From: JBBUX01 sp037445775
GTDB taxonomy: Bacteria; Actinomycetota; Coriobacteriia; Anaerosomatales; PHET01
Length of the DNA: 55,478 nt
Direction: 5' to 3'
NCBI GenBank assembly: GCA_037445775.1
Contig: JBBIJX010000006.1
Span: 1 to 55,478, forward strand
Shown here: positions 34,944-43,711 of the stretch, in pieces
Numbering within the stretch: position 1 is the first letter of the stretch
Layout of the letters: each line of letters starts with the position of its first letter
The notes under the pieces: generated by a model
What the model was told of the DNA's origin: nothing
The model's database searches: none
Seen by the model: only the letters and a program-made list of their open reading frames with translations
Position numbers and translations under genes: made by a program

Positions 34944-35379
34944 GGTCGATCCTCTCGCGCAGGAGTGTGCTCCACGCCACGGAGGCCTTGCGGCTCAGCG
35001 CACGCGAATGCGTGGCGACGTCAAGCGCGAGCTCCAAGGGATAGCGGTCAAGCATCCACCGGACATGTGCGGGGCGCCCCGCCTCCAGAATGCGCTCAAT
35101 GATGAACCGGGCGTGCGCCTCCACATCAACGCTGGCGGCATCCACATCCCAGAAGATGGCCCCGGGGTTGGGCACCTGCGTCGCATCGCTACGTCTGCCG
35201 AGCAGTCTGTCGATCTCAGGCGCGGGGATCCGGGTCACACGCTCAGAGACCCGCACGGCCGAGAGCCTGCCGGCGTTGATCCACAGGTAGATCGTCCGGG
35301 GCGTCACGCCAAGCAGTTTCGCCGCCTGAGCGGGCGTTACGAACTCGCTAGTCGTGGGTGCGGCGGGGTGCGTGCACAT
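34933..35379 (-). CDS. HTH (excisionase-type) plus DUF6922 protein, probable antitoxin
   Basis: 148 residues. Residues about 12-60 form an excisionase/MerR-type helix-turn-helix (FVTPAQAAKLLGVTPRTIYL, then WINAGRLSAVRV). The C-terminal half (IFWDVDAASVDVEAHARFII, then ERILEAG, up to the end) matches DUF6922, partner of the AbiEii-like nucleotidyltransferases. It probably represses its own promoter and counteracts or regulates the downstream gene. Its ATG is close to the predicted transcription start and lacks an upstream ribosome-binding site, so the transcript may be leaderless. Confidence 0.8.
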   Translation of the reverse strand: MCTHPAAPTTSEFVTPAQAAKLLGVTPRTIYLWINAGRLSAVRVSERVTRIPAPEIDRLLGRRSDATQVPNPGAIFWDVDAASVDVEAHARFIIERILEAGRPAHVRWMLDRYPLELALDVATHSRALSRKASVAWSTLLRERIDRAA

Positions 35380-35385
35380 ACTTGC

Positions 35386-35415
35386 AGTATAGCACTCTAG
35401 CAGCGAGATTTCGCT
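35386..35415 (-). promoter_or_regulatory. extended -10 promoter with overlapping inverted repeat
   Basis: Minus strand TGCTATACT (extended -10; TATACT at 35386-35391). The -35 is poor but is covered by the perfect inverted repeat AGCGA-GATT-TCGCT (35402-35415), a candidate operator for the HTH protein. The start codon (35377-35379) lies six bases after the -10, at the expected transcription start. Confidence 0.55.
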
Positions 35416-35444
35416 TATTTCTTAACGGATGGCGCCCGCGCCGA

Positions 35445-36560
35445 CTACCCCAGCGCCGCCGTCACCACGGAGACGACCTCGTCCTGCTGCTCCCGAGTGA
35501 TGCCGGGAAACGCGGGCAGCGCGAAGGTGCGCCCGTCACACGACTCGGCCACCGGGAGCGGCGGCTTCACCCAGTCGGCGAAACGCTCCATCGCCGGCTG
35601 CTCGTGGAGCGCGAGCGGGTAGTACTTCGCGGTGCCGATACCGGCCTCCCCCATCGCCGCCATGACGCGGTCGGCAAGCTCCACGCTCTCGGACTTGACG
35701 ATGTAGAGGTGGTACACCGCCTCGCCGAAGTCGCGCGCGACCGGCAGCTCGAGGCCCGCCACGCCCGCGAGCGCCTCGTCGTAGAAGGCGGCCGCCGCAC
35801 GCCTCTCGGCGTTCCAGCGGTCCAGATGCGGTAGCTTGACGGTGAGGATCGCCGCCTGCAGCGCGTCGAGGCGCGAGTTCGTGCCGAAGGCGTCGTGGTA
35901 GTACTTGCGGCTCGAGCCGTGGCTCGCCATGAGGCGCGCGGAAGCGGCGAGGTCGGCATCGTCAGTGGTGAGGATGCCGCCATCGCCGGCGCATCCCAGG
36001 TTCTTGCTCGGGAAGAACGAGAATGCCGCGGCGCGTGCGAGCGAGCCGGCCCGCCTGCCCTTGTAGGTCGCGCCGATCGCCTGGCACGCGTCCTCGAAGA
36101 CCATGAGCCCGTGGCGTGCGGCTACCTCGTGAACCGCGTCCATGTCCACGCACTGGCCGAAGATGTGCACCGGCATGATGGCCTTCGTGCGGGAAGTGAC
36201 GGCGGCCTCGAGCTTCGTCACGTCCATGTTGTAGGTGCCCGGCTCGATGTCGACGAAGACCGGGGTCGCGCCCACGTGCTGGATCGCCTCGACGGTGGCC
36301 CAGAACGTGAACGGCGTCGTGATGACTTCGTCTCCCCTGCCGATGCCGGCTGCGTGCAGGATGAGAAACAGCGCGTCCGTGCCGTTGGCGCACGCGACCG
36401 CATGTGCGGTGCCGCAGTACGTCGCGATGGCCTCTTCGAGCGCCTTCACGCGCGGCCCGCCGATGAAGGCGGCATTACCCATCACGTCGTACCACACCGC
36501 GTCGAGCTCGTCCTTGAGCTCGCGGTACTGCGCCTTGAGGTCGAGCAGCGGGACACCCAT
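35445..36560 (-). CDS. DegT/DnrJ/EryC1 PLP aminotransferase, WbpE-like (second copy)
   Basis: 371 residues. NGTDALFLIL (about 58-67), EDACQAIGATYKG (about 155) and the Schiff-base lysine in FFPSKNLGCAGDGG (about 185) identify an active aminotransferase. It most resembles the WbpE/PglE-type that aminate 3-keto nucleotide sugars. It follows the WbpD-like gene by 25 bases and continues the set broken by the Fic/Abi cassette. Paralogue of the plus-strand copy at 24 kb. Confidence 0.9.
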   Translation of the reverse strand: MGVPLLDLKAQYRELKDELDAVWYDVMGNAAFIGGPRVKALEEAIATYCGTAHAVACANGTDALFLILHAAGIGRGDEVITTPFTFWATVEAIQHVGATPVFVDIEPGTYNMDVTKLEAAVTSRTKAIMPVHIFGQCVDMDAVHEVAARHGLMVFEDACQAIGATYKGRRAGSLARAAAFSFFPSKNLGCAGDGGILTTDDADLAASARLMASHGSSRKYYHDAFGTNSRLDALQAAILTVKLPHLDRWNAERRAAAAFYDEALAGVAGLELPVARDFGEAVYHLYIVKSESVELADRVMAAMGEAGIGTAKYYPLALHEQPAMERFADWVKPPLPVAESCDGRTFALPAFPGITREQQDEVVSVVTAALG

Positions 36561-36585
36561 CGTGTGCGGCTCCTTCGGGTAGCGT

Positions 36586-37383
36586 CTACTGGTTCTCGAG
36601 CAGCTCTTCGGCGGGCACCTCGCGGACCGGCTTCGCGGGCACGCCCATCACAAGAGTACGCGGTGCAACGTCGCGGGTCACCACGGAGCCCGTCGCGACG
36701 AACGCCTCCTCGCCGATCTCGATTCCGGGAAGGATGTGCGAGCCCCCGCCGATGCGCGCACCGCGGCGAATGGTGCAGCCCTTCAGAGAGGCGAACCGGG
36801 CCTCGGTGCGTCCCATGAAGTTGTCGTTCGTGGTCACCACCATGGGAGCGATGAAGACATCGTCTTCGACAGTGACGTAGGCGGTGACGTAGGCGCCGGA
36901 CTGGATCTTTGTGCGCGCGCCGATGGTCGTGTCGTTTTCGACGGTGACGCCGCGTCCCACGACCGCGCGCTCGCCAATCGTGCAGCGCTCGCGAACACCG
37001 GCGTTGTCGCCCACGATGCAGCCGGCTCCGAACGTGCTGCCAGCCATGAGGACCGTGTGGCTGCCCACCGAGCAGCCGTCTCCCAAAACTACTCCGGGCA
37101 GGTCACCCGCCTTCGCCGTGGACGTTGGCGCGAGCCTGGGTCGCTTGCCGATCACGGCGAGGTCCGCGATCACAACGCCCGCGCCCAGCTGGGCGCCCTC
37201 GTGTACGACCACGTAATCACCCAGAAGGCACCCATCGCCAATCACGGCGTTGGGCCGGATGTGGGTACCGGTGCCCAGTGTGACGTTCGCGCCGATGCGC
37301 ACGCCCTCGTCGATGATGCATCCCGGCGCTATTGCGAGCGAATCCCCCACTACCGCGGTGGGGTGGACCAGTGCGGTTGTCAC
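36586..37383 (-). CDS. hexapeptide-repeat acetyltransferase, WbpD-like, extended N-terminus
   Basis: 265 residues, GTG start. Nearly the whole protein is hexapeptide repeat, beginning with VHPTAVVGDSLAIAPGCIID (LpxA/LpxD-like) and ending in the WbpD-like block VTTNDNFMGR and VVTRDVAPRTLVMGVPAKP. It is about 100 residues longer than the copy at 22.4 kb, with roughly twice as many coils in the beta-helix. Predicted to acetylate the amino group of a UDP-amino uronic acid; the longer N-terminus may change the trimer or substrate. Confidence 0.85.
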   Translation of the reverse strand: MTTALVHPTAVVGDSLAIAPGCIIDEGVRIGANVTLGTGTHIRPNAVIGDGCLLGDYVVVHEGAQLGAGVVIADLAVIGKRPRLAPTSTAKAGDLPGVVLGDGCSVGSHTVLMAGSTFGAGCIVGDNAGVRERCTIGERAVVGRGVTVENDTTIGARTKIQSGAYVTAYVTVEDDVFIAPMVVTTNDNFMGRTEARFASLKGCTIRRGARIGGGSHILPGIEIGEEAFVATGSVVTRDVAPRTLVMGVPAKPVREVPAEELLENQ

Positions 37384-37448
37384 GTCGTCACATCTCCGTT
37401 TCTGCAGTCGCGCACGCTGCCCGACTGATGCGGCTCCCCGCTCGCTTC

Positions 37449-38735
37449 CTACAGTGTCACCACATTCGATGCGTCGAACCCTGCGAGCGCGTTACGCGTA
37501 TCGAGCACAAGCGGCGCATGCTCGACGACCATCTCGTAGTCAACGGATCGATGCGCCGTCAGCAGGACGACCACGTCGACGGCGGAGAGCGCGCGGGATG
37601 TGAGTGCAATGCTGGACATCCCCATGAACTCGGGCACGTACGGGTCGTGGTAGGTGAGTTCGGCACCATGGTCGACGATCATCTGCGCGATCTTGGTGGC
37701 CGGCGACTCGCGCACGTCGTCGATGTCGGCCTTGTAGGCCACGCCCAGAACGAGCACGCGGCTTCCTCTGAGCGCCTTGCAGTGCGTATTGAGCGCCGCC
37801 ATGAGCCGGTTCATGGTGTAGTAGGGCATCTGCTCGTTCACCTTGCCCGATAGCTCGATGAACTCGGTGTGGAAGTCGAACTCGCGTGCCTTCCATGAGA
37901 GGTAGTACGGGTCGATGGGTATGCAGTGACCACCCAGGCCCGGGCCGGGGTAGAAAGGCATGAAGCCGAACGGCTTGGTCTTGGCGGCGTCGATGACCTC
38001 CCAGATGTTGACGCCCATGCGCTCTGACAGCATGAGAAGCTCGTTCACGAGCGCGATGTTCACGCAGCGGAAGATGTTCTCGAGCAGCTTCGTCATCTCC
38101 GCTGCCCTGGTCGATGAGACAGGCACCACCGTATCGATGAAGCGCTCGTACAGCGCAACGGCGTGTTCGGTGCATGCGGGGGTGACGCCACCCACGACCT
38201 TCGGCGTGTTGCGCGTCTGGTAGACCGGGTTGCCGGGATCCACCCGCTCCGGCGAGAACGCGAGGAAGAGCTCCTCGCCCACTCGCAAGTCGTCGCGCTC
38301 GAGGATGGGCTGCAGCACCTCTTCGGTGGTCCCGGGATAGGTTGTGGACTCGAGGGTCACGAGCATGCCGGCGTGCAGATGCGGGGCTATCGCCTGCGCG
38401 GCAGCGACCATGTACGAGACGTCCGGCTCCATGTGGTCGTCGAGCGGCGTGGGAACGCAGATCGCGACCGCATCGCACTCTGCGATACGCGAGAAGTCGG
38501 TCGTCGCGCCCAGTGTCCCGGCTTTCGCCAGGCCGGAAACGTCCTGGGATGGCACGTCGGGGATGTAGCTTTCCCCGCGCGTGATGGCGGCAACCTTCTC
38601 CGGGTCGACATCGAAACCAACGGTGCGGTGCCCCGCCTTCGCCATCTCCACGATAAGAGGTAGGCCCACGTACCCCAAGCCCACCACGCCCAGAACGGCG
38701 CTGCCGTCCCTGATCCTGCTCTCAAGAACGCTCAC
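37449..38735 (-). CDS. wbpA: UDP-N-acetyl-hexosamine 6-dehydrogenase (WbpA/WecC-like)
   Basis: 428 residues, GTG start. NAD-binding GLGYVGLPL at the N-terminus, TTYPGTT (about 130), and catalytic Cys in GPGLGGHCIPIDPYYLSWK (about 270), with the C-terminal VLGVAYKADIDDVRESPA domain. It oxidises C6 of UDP-GlcNAc (WbpA) or UDP-ManNAc (WecC). Because WbpB/E/D/I-like genes surround it, UDP-GlcNAc to UDP-GlcNAcA is favoured as the entry step. The start overlaps the manC stop by four bases (GTGA). Confidence 0.92.
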   Translation of the reverse strand: MSVLESRIRDGSAVLGVVGLGYVGLPLIVEMAKAGHRTVGFDVDPEKVAAITRGESYIPDVPSQDVSGLAKAGTLGATTDFSRIAECDAVAICVPTPLDDHMEPDVSYMVAAAQAIAPHLHAGMLVTLESTTYPGTTEEVLQPILERDDLRVGEELFLAFSPERVDPGNPVYQTRNTPKVVGGVTPACTEHAVALYERFIDTVVPVSSTRAAEMTKLLENIFRCVNIALVNELLMLSERMGVNIWEVIDAAKTKPFGFMPFYPGPGLGGHCIPIDPYYLSWKAREFDFHTEFIELSGKVNEQMPYYTMNRLMAALNTHCKALRGSRVLVLGVAYKADIDDVRESPATKIAQMIVDHGAELTYHDPYVPEFMGMSSIALTSRALSAVDVVVLLTAHRSVDYEMVVEHAPLVLDTRNALAGFDASNVVTL

Positions 38736-40213
38736 GAGTCGCTCCTCGGCTTCTCACGATCCCAGTCGTCCTGATAGCGAGTGATGTCGTCCTCGCCCAG
38801 GTAGTCTCCTACCGCAACCTCGATCACCTTGAGCGGCGCAACGCCCGGGTTCTCGAGTCGATGCACACACCCAGCGGGGAGATAGGCAGACTCGTTCGAC
38901 ACCAAGTCGAGCACACGCTCGTCACACGTCACTCTGGCCTCGCCGTCTATGACCACCCAATGCTCGCTTCGATGCGCGTGGCTCTGGAGCGAGAGTCGCT
39001 GCCCCGGCAGGACATCGACCGACTTGATCTGGAATCCGTCACCCCGCATGAGCAACGTCCAGCTTCCCCAGGGCCTGAGGCTCGTGCGCGACTCGGTGAC
39101 TTCGGCGACTCCTGCTAACTTGAGCGCGTCGAACACGTGTCGCACGTCCTGAGCCCGGTCCTTCGGCAGCACGAGTGTCGCGTCCGCCGTATCGACGACG
39201 ATGAGATCGGAGACGCCCAGGGTCGCGACCAGCCGATCGCCGGAATAGACGATCGTGTTCGAGCTGTCGACATCGACGCCGCGGCCCACACGCACGTTGC
39301 CCGCCGCGTCGGGAGCGGCGATCTCGCCCAGTGCGAGCAGCGAACCCACATCGCTCCAGGCGAGGGATGCCGGAATGACCGCGACGCGGTCGCTTCTCTC
39401 CATGACCGCCTTGTCGATGGAAAGCGGCTCGAGGGCCGCGAAGCGCTCACGGGCCTCGTCGGCAATGCGGCGTTCCGCGGGTTGTTCGGCGATCCATCGA
39501 GCGCAGTCCGCGATTGCGGCCCCCGCAGGACCGGCGGCGACAAGTTCCTCGAGCACCTGCGCCGCCTTCATGACGAAGATGCCGGCATTCCAGTAGTGGC
39601 GCCCGCGCTCCACGAACTCCTGCGCTCGAGCAAGCTCGGGCTTCTCCACGAACTCCACCGCCACGTGCGGTAGGGCCGAGCCCACCTCATGAACAGGAAG
39701 TGGCTCTCCAGCCCGAATGTAGCCATAGCCGGTCTCGGGACGCGTGGGAGTGATGCCAATGGTGACGAGGTAGCCGTCGCGAGCGGCGCTCGTAGCGGCA
39801 TTGACACAGTCCGCCCAGCCCGCGCCACCCTCGAGCACGTGATCGCTGGGTAGCACCACCAGCACGGCGTCCGGATCTTCGGTCGCGATGATCGCCGCCG
39901 CCAGCGCGATGGCGGGCGCTGTGTTCCGCGGCACCGGCTCCTCGATGTAGCGCACGCCATGCAGCGCGGGATCCGGCTGCGATTTCAGATGGTTTCGCAG
40001 CTCGTCGAAGAGGCGCTCGTTCGTCGCGATCGAGATCGCGGAGCTGCCGGTGGTGAACGGCAGGATGCGGTGCACCGCCTGTGAGATGAGCGATTCAGTC
40101 CCGAACATAGTGAGCAACTGCTTGGGGTTGAGCTCGCGCGACAACGGCCAGAACCGCTGGCCGGAGCCGCCGGCGAGAATGACCGCGTGGAGTTGAGGGT
40201 CCTGGATGATCAC
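38732..40213 (-). CDS. manC: mannose-1-phosphate guanylyltransferase / mannose-6-phosphate isomerase
   Basis: 493 residues, bifunctional type. The N-terminal nucleotidyltransferase has VILAGGSGQRFWPLSRE and NPKQLL; FVEKPE near residue 165 binds sugar phosphate. The C-terminal cupin (about residues 375-480) contains QSHAHRSEHWVVIDGEA and the metal histidines of type II phosphomannose isomerase. Makes GDP-mannose, with mannose-1-phosphate from the phosphohexomutase at 16.5-17.9 kb. No GDP-mannose dehydratase is present here, so GDP-mannose is likely used directly. Confidence 0.94.
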   Translation of the reverse strand: MIIQDPQLHAVILAGGSGQRFWPLSRELNPKQLLTMFGTESLISQAVHRILPFTTGSSAISIATNERLFDELRNHLKSQPDPALHGVRYIEEPVPRNTAPAIALAAAIIATEDPDAVLVVLPSDHVLEGGAGWADCVNAATSAARDGYLVTIGITPTRPETGYGYIRAGEPLPVHEVGSALPHVAVEFVEKPELARAQEFVERGRHYWNAGIFVMKAAQVLEELVAAGPAGAAIADCARWIAEQPAERRIADEARERFAALEPLSIDKAVMERSDRVAVIPASLAWSDVGSLLALGEIAAPDAAGNVRVGRGVDVDSSNTIVYSGDRLVATLGVSDLIVVDTADATLVLPKDRAQDVRHVFDALKLAGVAEVTESRTSLRPWGSWTLLMRGDGFQIKSVDVLPGQRLSLQSHAHRSEHWVVIDGEARVTCDERVLDLVSNESAYLPAGCVHRLENPGVAPLKVIEVAVGDYLGEDDITRYQDDWDREKPRSDS

Positions 40214-40275
40214 GGAAGGCTCCTAGCTACGCAGGGGGCATGCAGTGCGTGAGAGATTGTATCAGGGGTATCTCC

Positions 40276-41940
40276 TCACCATGCCGCGGAGCCCGGTCTC
40301 CGGTACACAATCAGGTGCTCACTTCTGGCCGTCTCATTGAACCCTGCATCGGTCAGTTCGTCGAAGCTCGGTAGAGCGGCCTGCCTTGAGGCATCCATGT
40401 CTCTAATCACAACCGTGGGACCCTGCTGCTGGCTCATCAGCCGTCCCCCAACCAGACGAAACACGTCCTTCTGTTCATCAACTCTTGATATCCAGGCGTT
40501 GGGCGTCCCCATACGTCCGTCTGAGACCAGGTAGACGACCAGCGACTCAGGATAAGCGGCTATCCGATCTCGCGCGCTCGTCTCCCGACGGGCAAACGTC
40601 GTCACGCGCTCAAGGTAGCGGGCGCGCTGCGGGGTCGTGCGAAGTCCGGCGAAGGGTCCGGATGTGACGCGAACCGCCAGGTCCGCCGGTGGCGCGTCAC
40701 GATAACTCCGAGAGAACGCGAAGCTCAGGGACGCAGCCGCAATCGCGAAGCACACTCCCACGACCGCAGCATCGGCCCATCGATAGCCGACCAATCTAAG
40801 CCTTCGCCCGACCAGAGTGAGCGTAGCCGGAAGGGCCCCCAGCGCACCGATTCCCAGGTTAAGGGCGCCGTTTGAGCTTGTGTAGGCCGTGAGTACCGCC
40901 GCGATGCCGCCCAATCCGAACACCCAACGCTCCAGGGAGTCGAGCTCGGCTGATCCCACAATCAAGACCGAAACGATAGCAGCGCCAAGCAGCATCGCCG
41001 GAGCAACGACTGACGCGTAGAGCGAGTCTTGGAGCATCGGGAAGGCCGCGCTGAGAAGGACCACAGGTGCGACCCACGGGGGCAGTGGGCGCCGAATGAT
41101 AAGACGAAGGCCCACGACGACAAGACACAGCCAGAACGCGGGTTGTCTGAAGAAGATGCCGAGTGCCCCTCGGCCCATCGCAAGCAACTTCTGCCAGCCC
41201 CCGAGGTACCCCTGGTTCGCTGCCAGGTACGAATACGTCTGTCCGAGACCGTCACCAGCCCTCAGGAGAACGAGCGCGGCGAGCGCCACCGCTGGTGCCG
41301 CCCCAAGTAGCCACATTCGCATTACCGTTCGGTCTGGTACCCACAGGCGAAGCATGAAGAACGCGGCGGCGGCGGCAACGGCCAGAGTCGGATACACGAA
41401 CGCCGCGAAGGAGAACGCGAGCCCGCTGACGAAAGCCGGCCTTCTGGCACCCAGAAGGAGTGAGAGCCCTGCACTGATCCCAAGCGCCAGCATCGAGATG
41501 GCGATCGTGTTGTAGCTGAGAGCGGGGATGAGGAACGGCACGAGGGACAAATAGGCCGCTACGGCCCCGAGCGCCATTGCTCTTCCGGCCGCGCGCGCCA
41601 GCCAAGGGAGGATCGACGCTCCGACCGCCACGTTCATCACGAGGTAGCCCCACCGGAGTCCCAAGATCAGCCCCTCGGTCCCCCAGAGCGAATCCCAGGC
41701 TCTCACGAAGGGCGAGACAGCGAAACCCGAGAGCTGCAGCGAGGTCCAGTCGTCGCGAAATGGAACGTCACCCTGCGCGAAGCGTCGAGCGAGCACAGCG
41801 TAGAAGGTCTCGTCAGTGAGGTCTGCACCGTACAGCAGACGAATCGCGACGCCGCAGACGACGGCGAGCAGGAGCAACATTGCGATTTGAAGCAGGCGCT
41901 CAGGAGCCAGGCCCGGCAGGCTATCGCGTCTCGTCGCCAC
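40276..41940 (-). CDS. polytopic membrane protein, GT-C glycosyltransferase-like
   Basis: 554 residues with about ten transmembrane helices and a soluble C-terminal domain of about 130 residues. The first extracytoplasmic loop carries acidic residues after helix 1 (YGADLTDETFY) and PFRDDWTS, the position of the catalytic acid in GT-C/PMT-like proteins. I recognise no named family beyond that. GTG start. Located between manC and a second large membrane protein, consistent with transfer of a polyprenyl-linked sugar on the outer face; function inferred. Confidence 0.7.
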   Translation of the reverse strand: MATRRDSLPGLAPERLLQIAMLLLLAVVCGVAIRLLYGADLTDETFYAVLARRFAQGDVPFRDDWTSLQLSGFAVSPFVRAWDSLWGTEGLILGLRWGYLVMNVAVGASILPWLARAAGRAMALGAVAAYLSLVPFLIPALSYNTIAISMLALGISAGLSLLLGARRPAFVSGLAFSFAAFVYPTLAVAAAAAFFMLRLWVPDRTVMRMWLLGAAPAVALAALVLLRAGDGLGQTYSYLAANQGYLGGWQKLLAMGRGALGIFFRQPAFWLCLVVVGLRLIIRRPLPPWVAPVVLLSAAFPMLQDSLYASVVAPAMLLGAAIVSVLIVGSAELDSLERWVFGLGGIAAVLTAYTSSNGALNLGIGALGALPATLTLVGRRLRLVGYRWADAAVVGVCFAIAAASLSFAFSRSYRDAPPADLAVRVTSGPFAGLRTTPQRARYLERVTTFARRETSARDRIAAYPESLVVYLVSDGRMGTPNAWISRVDEQKDVFRLVGGRLMSQQQGPTVVIRDMDASRQAALPSFDELTDAGFNETARSEHLIVYRRPGSAAW

Positions 41941-41983
41941 TTGGACGTATCACCTCCGCATCCGGCTCACGCCGGTCTGAGCG

Positions 41984-43654
41984 TCACGTGGCGCCCCATC
42001 GCTCCCAGACGCGCAGCGAGATCTCGTCGGCGTTCGCGACCAGAGCCGCGGTGCCCAGGATCGCAAAGGGCATCACGTGCATCCCCCAGTAACTGCTCGT
42101 CGCACCGGTGACAACGTACAGCGCGAGCATGGCCAGCGGGAATCCCGTCAGTGCCAGCCGCGCGACGCTCCCGGGCTTCGTGATGCTGAAGAACCCGGCG
42201 GATCCCGCGGGCAGAAACAGGTATCCGGGAACGGCGTAGAACCCGTAGGGCAGAAGCAGGTACGACGGTGCCTTGAGAAGCTTGTCCATGAGGCCCAGCC
42301 CGGCCGACGCGGCAAGCGCGCCTTGGACGAAGGAACCACTCTGCTCGACCGTCGCCCGCGCCGTGTAGCGCGCTCCCGCCGAGTAGTGCCACGCGAATGC
42401 GCCCCCGAACGCAGCAAGCGTCGCGGAGTACCCCGCCAGAAGCCTCCAAGCGGATCTGTCGCGCAGCCATTTGACGCAAGCAGCCGCGAGGATCACGAGC
42501 AGCCAGACGGCCATGATCTCCCGGAACAGCGCCGCCGCCAGGCCCAACGCACCCGCCGTCCAGTAGCGTTCCTTCAGCATGGCGATTATCGACAGCGCGA
42601 GCACCAGTGTCGCCCACCAGTCCGGGAAGAACACGTTGAACCAGATGGAATGCAGCAGCAATGACGGATAGACAAGCGCCACGACCGCGATGCTGCGGGG
42701 ACCCAAGCGTTCTGAAAGTGTCCAGTGAAGGCCTGCGAGAATCACGCAGCACCACACAAGAGAGGCGATCACTATGTCGCTCGCCTGTCGCGCCCCGAGC
42801 ACCTGCCACAGGTAGAACGCGGCCGGCTGGCGCTGGTAGGCGGGAGAGCCACCGTTGAACTTGCGCATGCCGTCCTCGATGACACTGAACTTGTCGTCCT
42901 TGCGCGCGTCCATCATCTGGGCGTACAGGTAGGCCTCGCGAAAACCCTGCCCAGCCTTCATGAGGTGGTAGGTCTTGACGTTGAACACTGGGTCGTAGGC
43001 GTACTGCTTGTCGGGCGGCTCGATGTCGACCTGCGCCCGGAACTCACTCGTCGCGGCCATGCCCGTCACCAAGAGGCTCAGAGCGATGAGACCGACGGCC
43101 AACCATGACGCAGCCCTCGTCACTCGAGAATCGTCCGTCCTGCCCCTCATCCATGAGACGGCCAGCGCGACGAGCGCCGTGAGCGTCGTCGCCGCGATGA
43201 CCATGAGAATGGGCCCGTCAGGCGTGTCGGCGGAGTTGACGGGGGTCCGAGACCAGATGCCCGTGAGCGTGTCGAGAAGCGAGCGCGGTATGTCCGCAAA
43301 TGCGTAGTCCAAGACACCTCGAGCCTGCAGAGACTCGAGCGTCGCGCCGATGCGATCGAGCCGGTACGTGATCGCGGCCGCCAAGGTCCCCACGAACGCC
43401 GAAAGTGCCGCGACCACAGCGCTGACGGGTGTGGAGTCGAGGGCGAGCCCCACGAAGATGCCAATGACGCAAGGCACGACAAGCACAGGGATGAAGGTCG
43501 AGTACGGGTAGAGCAGGGCCGAGCCGACCGTGGCGAGCACCCACACGACCGCCACACCCGCGTACCTGCACCAGACTGGCGTGTCCGCGCGGGCGTCGCG
43601 CGTGACGCCCGCCGAGTTCGCCCTCTTCGCCTGCTTCACGCGACGGCGTGACAT
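41984..43654 (-). CDS. polytopic membrane protein, possible GT-C transferase
   Basis: 556 residues with about 12 hydrophobic helices. After the first four helices there is a loop with DPVFNVKTYHLMKAGQGFRE and a tyrosine-rich AYLYAQMM. This loop, large and extracytoplasmic, is where such transferases often have their active site. GAGGAG precedes the ATG. No catalytic motif is conclusive and no family is recognised; the neighbouring GT-C-like gene and rmlB suggest polysaccharide decoration. Confidence 0.65.
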   Translation of the reverse strand: MSRRRVKQAKRANSAGVTRDARADTPVWCRYAGVAVVWVLATVGSALLYPYSTFIPVLVVPCVIGIFVGLALDSTPVSAVVAALSAFVGTLAAAITYRLDRIGATLESLQARGVLDYAFADIPRSLLDTLTGIWSRTPVNSADTPDGPILMVIAATTLTALVALAVSWMRGRTDDSRVTRAASWLAVGLIALSLLVTGMAATSEFRAQVDIEPPDKQYAYDPVFNVKTYHLMKAGQGFREAYLYAQMMDARKDDKFSVIEDGMRKFNGGSPAYQRQPAAFYLWQVLGARQASDIVIASLVWCCVILAGLHWTLSERLGPRSIAVVALVYPSLLLHSIWFNVFFPDWWATLVLALSIIAMLKERYWTAGALGLAAALFREIMAVWLLVILAAACVKWLRDRSAWRLLAGYSATLAAFGGAFAWHYSAGARYTARATVEQSGSFVQGALAASAGLGLMDKLLKAPSYLLLPYGFYAVPGYLFLPAGSAGFFSITKPGSVARLALTGFPLAMLALYVVTGATSSYWGMHVMPFAILGTAALVANADEISLRVWERWGAT

Positions 43655-43711
43655 CGATCTCCTCTCATCACCGGCGGGCCTGACGAGGGCGCTGCACCAC
43701 CATCGCCGAGG

